A stretch of DNA of 64,000 bases from Vibrio intestinalis (GTDB taxonomy: Bacteria > Pseudomonadota > Gammaproteobacteria > Enterobacterales > Vibrionaceae): positions 124,001 through 188,000 of the forward strand of contig NZ_JANAVY020000004.1 in NCBI RefSeq assembly GCF_025195085.2. The letters are read 5' to 3'. Below the pieces are notes generated by a model. That model did no database searches, was not told the DNA's origin, and saw nothing but the letters and a program-made list of their open reading frames with translations. The number at the start of each line of letters is the position of its first letter. Position 1 is the first letter of the stretch. Shown in pieces: positions 1-9,174 of the stretch. The position numbers and the translations under genes were made by a program.

Positions 1-100
1 ATCTCAAACTCAACAGAGTTGAAGCCTTATGAACACTATATGAGGGACAACAAAATCAAACCCAAGGGGGCAAAAGGTTTTTTTTTGTGAGAAAGGCAAC

Positions 101-128
101 AAAAAGGGCTCAAATCAGAGCCCTTGGT
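101..128 (-). terminator. Rho-independent terminator after the DUF3135-like gene
   Basis: A perfect 8-bp inverted repeat (AAGGGCTC at 104-111, GAGCCCTT at 118-125) with a 6-nt loop. On the minus strand the stem is followed by a short T-rich run. It lies 27 bp beyond the stop of the minus-strand gene ending at 152, so it probably ends that transcript. The first 100 bases of the window hold no gene that I can see. Confidence 0.75.
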
Positions 129-151
129 TCAAAGTGAATATTTAAGGCGAT

Positions 152-478
152 TCATCGCCGACAATTCAGGTGGAGAATATTACTCTCCGCACTTGCCTGT
201 TCGGAATCGTACAGAGTATCTTGAAATTTACCCACTTGCTTTACAAGCTCTTGCATCAGAACAACATTGACATGATTCGGGTTTTTGCAGTGACCTACAA
301 GCCGATCGATATGGCTTTGCTGTGCCCAAAGTCTATCTCGCATAACGGATGAAGCCGAACGAATCATCTCTTCGCATTTTTCACGTTTTAACTGCTCAAA
401 AGCTGATTCATCCTCTTGTACAAGCTTAACAAGTTCATCAAAACTTGGTAGCTTCTGATTTAATGCTGGCTGACTCAT
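152..478 (-). CDS. Small DUF3135-like hypothetical protein
   Basis: Short acidic, mostly helical soluble protein of 108 residues with no signal peptide or membrane segment. The N-terminal part (LPSFDELVKLVQEDESAFEQL) and the middle Arg/Gln-rich part resemble the DUF3135 proteins common in Vibrio and Shewanella; function unknown. The ATG at 478 is preferred over the ATG four codons upstream (490) because a GGAAG Shine-Dalgarno-like sequence sits 5 nt before it. It lies downstream of birA, same strand, after a gap of about 110 bp, and has its own terminator at 101-128. The family name is from memory of sequence style, not from a search. Confidence 0.7.
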   Translation of the reverse strand: MSQPALNQKLPSFDELVKLVQEDESAFEQLKREKCEEMIRSASSVMRDRLWAQQSHIDRLVGHCKNPNHVNVVLMQELVKQVGKFQDTLYDSEQASAESNILHLNCRR

Positions 479-589
479 AGTGGCTTCCATATGCTTTATT
501 GCTTAATAACATTGAGCCTAGTTCATATGTTAGCCAGTTGCGTATACTGACAGTCTTATTTTTAAGACACCCAAAGCAAGAAAGCTGAA

Positions 590-1579
590 TCAAACAGAAG
601 GACGTAACGAAATTTCACCGCCAATATAGCTCTCTAATCCTTGCGAAGTTTTAATTAAAACAGCGCCTTGCTCATTGATACCTTGGGCAATACCTTTAAT
701 CTCTTTGTTACCCATGATCAAACGCACTTCGCGACCAATAAAATTATCTAAGCGATTCCAACGCGACACGAAACCTGTCATTCCACAATCTTCGTATTCT
801 CTTAGAGCACTATCAAGCGTATTGATTAACGTCGCTGCGAGTTTGTTCCGGTCAATAACATCAGCCCCAATAGCTTCACTTAAACTTGCCCAAGGCTGTG
901 TAATGCCCTGTAAAGTAATGTTATTTGACGGCGCCTGCTGATTGTTTTGCATCATCAAATTCATGCCCATACCAATCACTAAGTTTGCTGCAGCGCCAGC
1001 TTGGCCAGACATTTCAACCAAAATGCCTGCAAGCTTTCTGTCCTCAAAATAAAGGTCATTCGGCCATTTAAGCTTAATCCCCTCAACGCCCATTTTTTCC
1101 AAGGCTTCGACAATAGCCACCCCAACCACAAGGCTCAGCCCCATAGCAGCAGCCATTCCTGCATCGAGACGCCAATACATAGACATGTATAAATTAGAAC
1201 CGAATGGTGAAACCCACTCACGCCCGCGTCTACCTCGACCTTTTTCTTGGTATTCTGCGATACACACTTGCCCGGAAGACAAGCTATCCGCACGATCCAA
1301 TAGATATTGATTGGTCGAATCAATCACCGAAATGAGCTCTACAGGGACGGAAACAAGCTCCGACAGTTGCTGTTGGTCGAGTAACTGCATTGGCGCAGCA
1401 AGGCGGTAACCTTTTCTTTGGACGCTAAATACATCGACTCCCCAGCTTTGTATCCCTTTAATATGTTTACTGACCGCCGCTCGCGAGATGCCTAATCGTT
1501 CACCTAAATCTTCACCGGAGTGAAACTCACCATCAGATAGATATTTAAGTATGCTTAGTTTAGCGCTGTGCTCTTTCAC
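590..1579 (-). CDS. birA: Bifunctional biotin ligase / biotin operon repressor BirA
   Basis: Makes biotinyl-AMP, transfers biotin to the acetyl-CoA carboxylase carrier protein, and represses the biotin operon. The 329-residue protein has an N-terminal winged helix-turn-helix (about 1-60, including GISRAAVSKHI), the biotin/ATP loop GRGRRGR at 114-120, KWPND at 171-175 and RKLAGIL just after, then the C-terminal SH3-like domain. Length is close to the E. coli protein (321). The start is a GTG that overlaps the murB stop (GTGA), so translation is probably coupled to murB. The murB-birA order is standard in gammaproteobacteria. Confidence 0.97.
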   Translation of the reverse strand: MKEHSAKLSILKYLSDGEFHSGEDLGERLGISRAAVSKHIKGIQSWGVDVFSVQRKGYRLAAPMQLLDQQQLSELVSVPVELISVIDSTNQYLLDRADSLSSGQVCIAEYQEKGRGRRGREWVSPFGSNLYMSMYWRLDAGMAAAMGLSLVVGVAIVEALEKMGVEGIKLKWPNDLYFEDRKLAGILVEMSGQAGAAANLVIGMGMNLMMQNNQQAPSNNITLQGITQPWASLSEAIGADVIDRNKLAATLINTLDSALREYEDCGMTGFVSRWNRLDNFIGREVRLIMGNKEIKGIAQGINEQGAVLIKTSQGLESYIGGEISLRPSV

Positions 1580-2634
1580 TCAAGCTCTCCTAGCAACTGG
1601 TTAAGATTGGTCTCTGCTGTTTCTCCCATGAATCTCACTTCATGTTCCAACGCAACATGGTATTTTTGCCAAACTGATTGGCGCACAAAATCAGCGAGGC
1701 TAATGACATCCTGCGCTGATGCATTATCTGCGTTCACCAAAACTAGTGCCTGATTGGGATGAACCATCGCGCCACCAATCTGATGCCCTTTGAGGCCACA
1801 CTGATCAATCAACCACCCAGCCGCAAGCTTGACAGGACTATCTGCCTCACTACCTACCGAGTATCCAACGATGCTAGGGTATTGCGATTGAAGCTCGGAA
1901 AATTGCTGTGCACTTATCACTGGGTTTTTGAAAAAACTACCTGCATTACCAATCTGAGCGGGATCGGGGAGCTTCTCCATTCGCACCTGACAAACTTGGT
2001 CAAAGATCTCCTTCGCTGTTACTGTTTCAGCCAAAAAAGATTGTAATGGGCCATAAGCTAAATTTGGTTGCCAATTTTTAGCTAGTTTCAAGCCTACTGC
2101 GACAATAATGACTTTTTCAACCAACGCATGTTTAAAAATAGAATCTCGATAACCAAACTGACACTCGATTACAGATAACCGCTTAACCTCAAAAGATTCA
2201 AGTTCGAGGACATCGACATATTCACACACATCTTTCAGCTCTAGGCCATAAGCGCCTATATTTTGAATTGGGGCAGAACCAACACAACCGGGAATTAATG
2301 CCAGGTTTTCTAAGCCATTAAACCCTCGCTCAACAGTCCACTGCACTAAACGAGGCCAATCTTCACCTCCTGCAACATGCAAATGCCAGTGTTCTTCGCT
2401 CTCTCGGACATCAATACCTTTCAATCTATTGATGATAGCGACGCCACGATAAGGAGCAGTAAAAAGCATATTGCTGCCACAGCCCAAGACTAGCTTAGGC
2501 AGCTCTAACCAATCGGCTTTCAAATAAATCTGTTTGATGTCATCAATAGATTCGACTGTCACAAGCAACTCACTCGGTTGGTCTATTGCAAAGGTATGGT
2601 ACTGACGGAGACTGGCATTGGTTTGAATTTGCAT
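1576..2634 (-). CDS. murB: UDP-N-acetylenolpyruvoylglucosamine reductase MurB
   Basis: Cytoplasmic FAD-dependent reductase that makes UDP-MurNAc from UDP-GlcNAc-enolpyruvate in peptidoglycan synthesis. Visible family features: N-terminal NxSLxxYHTF, the FAD-binding LGCGSNMLF, the GLENLALIPGCVGSAPIQNIGAYG block, and a C-terminal NAGSFFKNP segment carrying the catalytic serine, which marks it as type I MurB. The ATG at 2634 (MQIQTNASL) is chosen because it matches the usual N-terminus; an upstream in-frame GTG at 2649 would add five residues. It is the first gene of the murB-birA operon and diverges from the GNAT gene at 2723. Confidence 0.96.
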   Translation of the reverse strand: MQIQTNASLRQYHTFAIDQPSELLVTVESIDDIKQIYLKADWLELPKLVLGCGSNMLFTAPYRGVAIINRLKGIDVRESEEHWHLHVAGGEDWPRLVQWTVERGFNGLENLALIPGCVGSAPIQNIGAYGLELKDVCEYVDVLELESFEVKRLSVIECQFGYRDSIFKHALVEKVIIVAVGLKLAKNWQPNLAYGPLQSFLAETVTAKEIFDQVCQVRMEKLPDPAQIGNAGSFFKNPVISAQQFSELQSQYPSIVGYSVGSEADSPVKLAAGWLIDQCGLKGHQIGGAMVHPNQALVLVNADNASAQDVISLADFVRQSVWQKYHVALEHEVRFMGETAETNLNQLLGELE

Positions 2635-2722
2635 GAGTTCGAATTGCACCCGATCGGTTATGTCATTTACACTGTGGCTATTCTACATAGTTCCTAATGC
2701 AGATCATACTAAGGCCTAGAAA

Positions 2723-3157
2723 ATGAGCGAGCTGACTATTGCTTCCCTTGAGCCAATCAAAATCCCTCTAATTTCCCATTTATATAAAGCGCACTACCCA
2801 TCGGGTAAAGCCAAGAAAAACGAACTCACCATAGTAGGCTACAAATTAAATCACATTGTGTGTGTGGTTCGCTTTCGCCCTATCGAACAATTTCAGTTGC
2901 TAACCGGTATGTTAGTCGTGCCCGAGCACAGAGGAGAAGGCTATGCTCATCAATTGATGAGTTACTGTCGCGAGCATACATTATCTGAAACGACGTATTG
3001 CTTTGCTTATAGCCATTTAGAACCCTTTTACCAAAAACATGGCTTCGCAACTATTGAGCCAGAATCCATGTCAAATAGTCTAAAAGGCCTTTATCAACGG
3101 TATGTTAAGAGTGGGAAAGATCTCATTCCAATGCATTATCTGCCAGAATTATCATGA
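2723..3157 (+). CDS. GNAT family N-acetyltransferase
   Basis: Predicted cytosolic acetyl-CoA-dependent acetyltransferase of 144 residues; substrate unknown. The GNAT signature is clear: beta-4 LLTGMLVVP followed by the pyrophosphate-binding loop EHRGEGYA (Arg70, Gly71, Gly73), and a C-terminal YQKHGF motif typical of the fold. It starts 73 bp from murB in the opposite direction, so the two share a short divergent promoter region. The next gene, pssA, follows about 115 bp downstream on the same strand; they could be co-transcribed but nothing ties their functions together. Confidence 0.85.
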   Translation: MSELTIASLEPIKIPLISHLYKAHYPSGKAKKNELTIVGYKLNHIVCVVRFRPIEQFQLLTGMLVVPEHRGEGYAHQLMSYCREHTLSETTYCFAYSHLEPFYQKHGFATIEPESMSNSLKGLYQRYVKSGKDLIPMHYLPELS

Positions 3158-3274
3158 ACTCAGCGGGAAATCTGGTAAAGCTAGGTTTAGATTTGGTAAT
3201 ATCCGTCTTCTGCTTACTTGTGGGCTTATGTTTGCCAACGCTAACACTTGCCAATAAAAGGTTTATTAATCGAC

Positions 3275-4615
3275 ATGATCGCTAACAGGCACTCTTTCCA
3301 ACACCTTCCTACTCTCGCGCAAGACCCTTCTCAATTTGAAGTGCTTTTTTCAGCAGTAGATTTTAGGCATCGCTTAATAAAAGCGATTCAGGAAGCGAGC
3401 AAGCGCATCTATATTGTTGCCCTATATCTGGAAGATGATGACGCTGGACGTGAGATTCTCACTGAGCTTTATGAAGCAAAGCAGCGCAATCCTGGGTTAG
3501 ACATCAACATATGTGTCGATTGGCATAGAGCTCAGCGTGGATTGATTGGAGCAGAAGCGACTCAAACCAATGCGTCGATGTATCAAGCGTTTCATAATCG
3601 CTATGAACATAAAGTCCCGACTTATGGTGTACCAGTACGTGGCCGTGAAGTGTTTGGCGTATTACATTTAAAAGGCTTCATCATCGATGATACTGTTATC
3701 TACAGCGGTGCAAGTCTAAACAATATTTACCTTAACTATAAAGATAAGTACCGCTTCGATCGTTACCATACACTGCAAAACAAAGCACTTGCTGACAGCA
3801 TGGTACAATTTGTTCAAGAAGAGATGATCGCTCATCCCGCGGTCAATAATCTGGCTTGCCCAGCAAGACCTGAGACAAAAGAAATCAAAGCTCGAATTCG
3901 CCAGCTTCGAGGTTCGTTAGCTAGTTCTCAGTACAAGTTTGAACACCAAGAAGCCACTTCTGAGCAAGTCGCTATCACACCGCTAGTTGGAGTCGGTAAA
4001 AAACGCAATCGACTGAATCAAAACGTCAATCATCTGCTAGCACTGGCTAAAGATGAAATCGTGATTTGTACACCTTACTTCAATTTCCCACGCAGTGTGG
4101 CTAAAGAGGTAAAAAAAGCAATTAAACGCGGCGTTAAAGTCACCATTGTTGTTGGCGACAAAACAGCAAATGACTTCTTTATTGCACCAGATAAAGAGTT
4201 TAAAACCATTGGTGGTTTGCCTTACCTATACGAGCGTAATTTACGCCAGTTCGCCAAGATTAACGAAGCAAACATCGCAGCACGCAAGCTGTCTATACAC
4301 TTATGGAAGCACGAAGAAAACAGCTTCCACCTAAAAGGCATTTGGGTAGACAAGCGCTACATGCTACTGACAGGCAACAACTTGAACCCTCGAGCATGGA
4401 AACTAGACCTTGAAAATGCCCTGCTTATTCAAGATCACTACGATCACCTAACAAACAAGTTCGAGAGTGAAATCGACAACATCCTCCAACACACACAACT
4501 GATTTGTACATACAAGCAATTGGAAAAAGTGGAAGACTACCCAGAAGTCGTACAAAAGCTAATGCGTAAAATTACGCGGGTAAAGGTGGATAAGATTTTG
4601 AGACAAATTCTCTAG
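3275..4615 (+). CDS. pssA: CDP-diacylglycerol--serine O-phosphatidyltransferase
   Basis: Makes phosphatidylserine, the precursor of phosphatidylethanolamine, from CDP-diacylglycerol and L-serine; gammaproteobacterial PssA is a peripheral membrane enzyme of the phospholipase D superfamily. Two HKD motifs are visible: HLKGFIIDD in the first half and HLKGIWVDK in the second, each followed by the expected small-residue and Asn pattern (SGASLNN, TGNNLNP). The open frame extends back to a TTG at 3248, but the ATG at 3275 (MIANRHSF) is the better start: AAAAGG lies upstream and the product (446 residues) is close to the E. coli length (451). It ends at a strong bidirectional terminator. Confidence 0.95.
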   Translation: MIANRHSFQHLPTLAQDPSQFEVLFSAVDFRHRLIKAIQEASKRIYIVALYLEDDDAGREILTELYEAKQRNPGLDINICVDWHRAQRGLIGAEATQTNASMYQAFHNRYEHKVPTYGVPVRGREVFGVLHLKGFIIDDTVIYSGASLNNIYLNYKDKYRFDRYHTLQNKALADSMVQFVQEEMIAHPAVNNLACPARPETKEIKARIRQLRGSLASSQYKFEHQEATSEQVAITPLVGVGKKRNRLNQNVNHLLALAKDEIVICTPYFNFPRSVAKEVKKAIKRGVKVTIVVGDKTANDFFIAPDKEFKTIGGLPYLYERNLRQFAKINEANIAARKLSIHLWKHEENSFHLKGIWVDKRYMLLTGNNLNPRAWKLDLENALLIQDHYDHLTNKFESEIDNILQHTQLICTYKQLEKVEDYPEVVQKLMRKITRVKVDKILRQIL

Positions 4616-4616
4616 T

Positions 4617-4642
4617 AAAAAAGCGCCTACAGGCGCTTTTTT
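4617..4642. terminator. Bidirectional terminator between pssA and the polysaccharide locus
   Basis: Inverted repeat AGCGCC (4622-4627) and GGCGCT (4632-4637), flanked by a run of A on the left and T on the right, so it works as a Rho-independent terminator in both directions. It separates pssA (plus) from the convergent end of the 40-kb minus-strand cluster, whose last stop codon starts at 4644. Confidence 0.9.
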
Positions 4643-4643
4643 A

Positions 4644-6584
4644 CTAATGGACACTTTGAATTTCACCTGAACGATATTGCTTCCAGACTAAATCACCGAT
4701 CCCATCAGTGGGGTTGAAGTCAGTCGGTGCATCTAAAAGCAATTGACGTATTTTTTCATGCTCAAAATTATGACATGCATTATCCAATGCCGACAGCAGC
4801 ACTTGGTATTCTTCCATTGGCAAAAAACTCTCATTCGCAGTTAAGATCCGCTCATGCGCTGTTTTCTCAACGTTGTCGCCAATCAATAACTCTTCGAACA
4901 ACTTCTCGCCGGGACGTAAGCCTGAGAACAGGATCTCAATATCACCATGTGGATTGGCTTCATCTTTTACATCCAAGCCAGACAGTTGAATGAGGTTGGT
5001 CGCCAAATCTGTAATTTTGACAGGCTCGCCCATATCTAAAACAAACACATCACCACCTTTACCCATTGCACCTGCTTGAATGACTAACTGTGCTGCTTCT
5101 GGAATGGTCATAAAGTAACGAATAATCTCAGGGTGGGTAACCGTTACAGGCCCTCCAGCCGCAATCTGCTTTTTAAATACAGGTATCACTGAGCCAGAAG
5201 AGCCTAAAACATTACCAAAGCGAACCATGCAGAATCTAGTCCCTTTTAGTTTGTCATTTTCTTGCTGCGCTAGCGCTTGGAGACCCAATTCAGCAACTCG
5301 TTTAGTCGTGCCCATAACATTAGTTGGCCTCACTGCTTTATCTGTAGAAATAAGCACAAACGAATTGACATTCGCTTCTATCGCAGCTTGAGCTGTATAA
5401 AAGGTACCGAACACGTTATTGCGAACACCTTCCACCACATTATATTCAACGAGAGGAACATGCTTATATGCTGCCGCGTGATAAACAGTTTGAACGGCAA
5501 AGCTCTTCATCACGGTTGCTAGGCGATTAATTCGTTGAACAGAGCCTAAAAGGGGGACAATCTCTACATCTAACGATTCTCTTTCTATTAGAGCATTTAA
5601 CTCTCTATCAATTTGATACAAGCCAAACTCAGAAAGCTCAAATAAGACCAGTTTGGTTGGTTTGTTACGTAGAATCTGCCGGCAAAGCTCAGAACCTATA
5701 GAGCCACCAGCTCCAGTAACCATTACTGTCTTACCTTTGATGTTAGCTTCCATCAGTACTTGCTGAGGGGCCACAGCATCGCGACCAAGTAAGTCCTCAA
5801 TAGCGACATCTTTTAGCTCATCAATCTTCGCTTTTCCATCCACTATATCCTGCATATCAGGAACAGTTAAAACTTCAGCAGAAAGATGAACTAACGAGCT
5901 TAATATCTCTTTTCGACGAGCACGGGATGCACTGGGAACAGCAAGTAAAATCTGCTCGACATCGTATTTATCAACCAAAAATTGGGCTCGATTGACTTGA
6001 TGCACAGTTAAGCCCATCAAAACTGTGTTCTTTAATGTCTTATCCTCATCAATAAAGGCAACTACCTTGTGAGTCTCGGAATTTCGAAGAGCAAGAGCTA
6101 ACTGACGACCAGCAGAACCTGCTCCATAGATCAATACGGCTTTGCGCCCTTTCTTGTTTGTTTCAGCAATCAAAACTCGAACTATGAGACGTGAACCACC
6201 ACACAGCAGGCAAAGAAATGCACCATAAATTATAGGGATAGATCTAGGAATAGGAGCATCAAAATAAAACGCCAACGTCGCAACTGATATGGCCGATATA
6301 ACCGTACCAACACTAACGACCGCTAAAGCATGAAATGTAAGATATCGTAATACTGCACGATACAACCCTAACTTTGTAAATATTAGGGTCGTAATTATAA
6401 CCGTACCACCAAGTACCATGCCTACAGAAGGCATGGTAACTAACTCTATAGAGCCAACACGAGTCCAATAAGCGATATAAAAGGAAGAAATAATAAAAAC
6501 AGTATCAATTAAAATACTGATCAATCGCTTATAGATTCGAGATAAACCCCATATAAAGTTTAGCCTAGACATAAAAATCATCAT
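4644..6584 (-). CDS. WbpM/CapD-type membrane nucleotide-sugar 4,6-dehydratase
   Basis: Inner-membrane enzyme of 646 residues. About four N-terminal transmembrane segments (20-130) are followed by a CoA-binding-like Rossmann domain (GAGSAG, 154-159) and then the catalytic SDR domain (GAGGSIG, 291-297; STDKA; MxxxK as VMGTTK). The family converts UDP-GlcNAc to UDP-4-keto-6-deoxy-GlcNAc. The Met in place of the usual SDR Tyr is normal here. It is the last gene of the cluster, 21 bp after the phosphoglycosyltransferase, as wbpM homologues often are in O-antigen loci. With the SDR at 7151 it could make UDP-QuiNAc. The exact start among Met1, Met2 and Met5 is uncertain. Confidence 0.9.
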   Translation of the reverse strand: MMIFMSRLNFIWGLSRIYKRLISILIDTVFIISSFYIAYWTRVGSIELVTMPSVGMVLGGTVIITTLIFTKLGLYRAVLRYLTFHALAVVSVGTVISAISVATLAFYFDAPIPRSIPIIYGAFLCLLCGGSRLIVRVLIAETNKKGRKAVLIYGAGSAGRQLALALRNSETHKVVAFIDEDKTLKNTVLMGLTVHQVNRAQFLVDKYDVEQILLAVPSASRARRKEILSSLVHLSAEVLTVPDMQDIVDGKAKIDELKDVAIEDLLGRDAVAPQQVLMEANIKGKTVMVTGAGGSIGSELCRQILRNKPTKLVLFELSEFGLYQIDRELNALIERESLDVEIVPLLGSVQRINRLATVMKSFAVQTVYHAAAYKHVPLVEYNVVEGVRNNVFGTFYTAQAAIEANVNSFVLISTDKAVRPTNVMGTTKRVAELGLQALAQQENDKLKGTRFCMVRFGNVLGSSGSVIPVFKKQIAAGGPVTVTHPEIIRYFMTIPEAAQLVIQAGAMGKGGDVFVLDMGEPVKITDLATNLIQLSGLDVKDEANPHGDIEILFSGLRPGEKLFEELLIGDNVEKTAHERILTANESFLPMEEYQVLLSALDNACHNFEHEKIRQLLLDAPTDFNPTDGIGDLVWKQYRSGEIQSVH

Positions 6585-6605
6585 AGTTTTTGAATGAGTA
6601 GAAAC

Positions 6606-7154
6606 CTACTTCACTGCATCACCGGAACCACTACCTGTAACGGTCATCATAATGTATTTAAAGTAGTTTTCTATTGTAAAAGAATCAATCATTTGTTTGT
6701 CAGTTTGAGCCAACAACTCAGGAGTAGACATATCAATGTTTTGAACTTGAGCTAAGCCGGTGATACCCGGTAACACATCATATACACCCAGCTCTTGGCG
6801 AACTGAAATCAACTCTTCTTGATTAAACAAGTTTGGACGAGGCCCAACGAGACTCATTTCCCCTTTCAAAACATTTATTAACTGTGGTAACTCATCAATC
6901 TTAGTTTTACGCAAGAAAGCGCCTAACTTAGTAATTGATGCCTGACAAGCATGGTGACTTGCTACAGATTTAGTTTCCAATGACATTGTTCGAAACTTAA
7001 TTAGTTTGAATGGTTCCTTATTGCGCCCGACTCGTTCTTGAACAAAGATCGGAGAGCCTGTATCAAATAAACCAATGACGGTAACGACGAGTAATACTGG
7101 CAGTAAAAAAAGCAAACCGAAAAAGGCTGCAAGGAAATCAATTAAACGGATCAC
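6606..7154 (-). CDS. Phosphoglycosyltransferase (PglC/WbpL-like initiating sugar transferase)
   Basis: Small monotopic phosphoglycosyltransferase of 182 residues. One N-terminal re-entrant hydrophobic helix ([20 protein letters not shown]) is followed by the bacterial sugar transferase core with [24 protein letters not shown] and SLVGPRP. It moves a sugar 1-phosphate from a UDP-sugar to undecaprenyl phosphate and so starts the repeat unit. It lacks the extra four membrane helices of WbaP, so it is of the short PglC type. Its start overlaps the stop of the upstream SDR (ATGA), which fits the SDR supplying its substrate. Identity of the sugar (QuiNAc or similar) is inferred from neighbours. Confidence 0.93.
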   Translation of the reverse strand: MIRLIDFLAAFFGLLFLLPVLLVVTVIGLFDTGSPIFVQERVGRNKEPFKLIKFRTMSLETKSVASHHACQASITKLGAFLRKTKIDELPQLINVLKGEMSLVGPRPNLFNQEELISVRQELGVYDVLPGITGLAQVQNIDMSTPELLAQTDKQMIDSFTIENYFKYIMMTVTGSGSGDAVK

Positions 7155-8071
7155 TTACTGTTTACTCCTGAGTCACACAAAGTTGCCATTGCTTGCTTCA
7201 TTGTTAAAGGAGGCGTCCAACCTAAAACTTCTTTGATATTAGAAGAGTCCACTTCTAAGTTGCCATATAGCTGCTCAATCATAGTCGATTTACCTGTAAG
7301 TTTACCCGCAAAGCGCATTATACTTACTGGTAAAGGGAGCTGAATTACTTTTTTACCTAACCCTTCCGCAATAGTGTTAGTTAATTGTTTAGTCGAAACC
7401 ATTTTGCCATCACTCGCTAAAAAAGTATGTCCTGCGGCGTTTGGATGTGTTGCACAGGTTACTAACAAATCTGCTAAGTTTTGAACTGCAATGAAACCTC
7501 TTCGGTTTTTCGCCATGCCAAAAGGTAAAAATGGAGCCTTGTTAACTAATTTAGTTAACAATCCAAAATTCCCTGGGGCACTAGGCCCATAAACTAGTGT
7601 AGGTCTCACTATAACGACCTCAAGACCCGTTTTTTCCGCTATCTTTTTAAGTCCCAGTTCAGCATAGTATTTAGATTGAGCATAATCATTATGCGGGTTA
7701 GGTATCGAATCAGGAGCAAATCGTTCAACCTGTGTAAGCAATCCATTAACACCGATTGTACTTACAAAAACAATTCTCTTTACGCCAAATTTAGCAGCCT
7801 CACTGGCCAGACGTAAAGTTCCTTGCGTGTTGACGTTGACGTAATCTCCCCTTGAGATGCCAATTTTATGAGCAATACCAGCCAAATGTACTATCGCATC
7901 GACACCATCAAAACACTCGTACCAATTCGTATTGGCATTAATACTATCGACAATAAATTTATCTTCGAATTCACACCCCTCACCTTTACGAACAACACAA
8001 CGGCAATCACTATGCATCAAAGCGAACTGTTGGCCAATAAAGCCGGTGGCCCCTGTCAGTAAAATTTTCAT
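7151..8071 (-). CDS. NAD-dependent SDR reductase/epimerase, WbpV-like
   Basis: Extended SDR of 306 residues with N-terminal GATGFIG, the AGIAHK segment, STIGVNG, and catalytic Tyr-Lys in YAQSK. Proteins of this length next to a PglC/WbpL-like transferase and a WbpM-like dehydratase are typically the C4-reductase that makes UDP-QuiNAc from UDP-4-keto-6-deoxy-GlcNAc, or a C4 epimerase. The three genes (7151-8071, 6606-7154, 4644-6584) form a compact terminal unit with one overlap and one 21-bp gap. Which of the two reactions it performs cannot be told from sequence alone. Confidence 0.82.
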   Translation of the reverse strand: MKILLTGATGFIGQQFALMHSDCRCVVRKGEGCEFEDKFIVDSINANTNWYECFDGVDAIVHLAGIAHKIGISRGDYVNVNTQGTLRLASEAAKFGVKRIVFVSTIGVNGLLTQVERFAPDSIPNPHNDYAQSKYYAELGLKKIAEKTGLEVVIVRPTLVYGPSAPGNFGLLTKLVNKAPFLPFGMAKNRRGFIAVQNLADLLVTCATHPNAAGHTFLASDGKMVSTKQLTNTIAEGLGKKVIQLPLPVSIMRFAGKLTGKSTMIEQLYGNLEVDSSNIKEVLGWTPPLTMKQAMATLCDSGVNSK

Positions 8072-8079
8072 CCTAAAAC

Positions 8080-9174
8080 CTAAGACTTAAAATGTTCATA
8101 CAACTTGTTAATCATTTGTTCGAAGTTAAACTCAGTTCTGTACTTTTCATAAGATTTATCGCCCATAACTGCAAGTTCTCTCTTGGTTTTAGAAAATACA
8201 TTAAAAATAACCTGAGATAACGCTTTAGAGTCTGACGGGGGAACCAAATAACCTGTAACTCCATCTTCAATTAATTCTCGAACACCACCAACATCTGACG
8301 CTACAATTGGCTTCCTATAAGACATCGACTCAATTAGAGAAAGGGGTAAACCCTCAGATTTGGAAATAAGCAGAACCAAATCGCACTCTTTATAAAATCC
8401 ACCCAGCTCTTCTTTAAAACCCAAAAACCTAATTTTTTGGGATAGCCCAAGTTCTACAGTTCTATGCTTATAATATTCAAACTGATCACCATCTCCCAAA
8501 ACTGTAATGTTCCAATTACAACAAACTTTATCAACCTCATTCATTGCAGCCAAAAGTGTGCCAAAATCTTTAGGATGCTGAAAACGGGTGACAGTTAATA
8601 GATTATAATCAATATTATATGGCAATTTGTCACATACCAATGGATCGCGAACACCACTATATATGATGCTTATTTTCTTTTTTGGTATCATTAATTTTTG
8701 ATTGGCGAAATAAAAATCTTGCTTCGAAATACAAATTACCTTATCACAAAATAATGACATTGCACTTTCAATAAAACTATATACCTTTTTACCAATCGGT
8801 CCTGAAGATCTAATATGCGACCAACCATGAGCAATAAATATGACTTTAGTGTTAACACCAATTAGTGCGAGTCTTCCAATAAGACCAGCTTTAGCCGAGT
8901 GAATAATAACTATGTCAGGTTCCGAGGATTTAACAAGATTACGAAAAGAGAATACACTTTTTAGGTCATTGAAAAAAGAGACATCCCGAACAATAGTGCC
9001 TAGACTGATATATTTTATGTTTCTTCTCTCAACTTCCTTGGTGAACACGCCACATCCACCAGCAACTATCGTAACATCATGACCATCTTGCTGAAATCTA
9101 TCAGACGTTTCTAGAATATACTTTTGAGCTCCGCCCACGGTATCCGACCTAGTTATTAATTGGATAATTTTCAT
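8080..9174 (-). CDS. GT4-family glycosyltransferase
   Basis: Predicted cytoplasmic GT-B retaining glycosyltransferase of 364 residues. The N-terminal domain has the usual GGAQKY loop and the C-terminal domain the donor-binding SKSEGLPLSLIESMSYRKPIVASDVGG block with the EX7E pattern. Donor and acceptor are unknown; it presumably adds a residue of the repeat unit. It is 8 bp upstream of the SDR at 7151. Its ribosome-binding region contains a 7-bp tandem repeat (9180-9197), noted separately. Confidence 0.9.
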   Translation of the reverse strand: MKIIQLITRSDTVGGAQKYILETSDRFQQDGHDVTIVAGGCGVFTKEVERRNIKYISLGTIVRDVSFFNDLKSVFSFRNLVKSSEPDIVIIHSAKAGLIGRLALIGVNTKVIFIAHGWSHIRSSGPIGKKVYSFIESAMSLFCDKVICISKQDFYFANQKLMIPKKKISIIYSGVRDPLVCDKLPYNIDYNLLTVTRFQHPKDFGTLLAAMNEVDKVCCNWNITVLGDGDQFEYYKHRTVELGLSQKIRFLGFKEELGGFYKECDLVLLISKSEGLPLSLIESMSYRKPIVASDVGGVRELIEDGVTGYLVPPSDSKALSQVIFNVFSKTKRELAVMGDKSYEKYRTEFNFEQMINKLYEHFKS

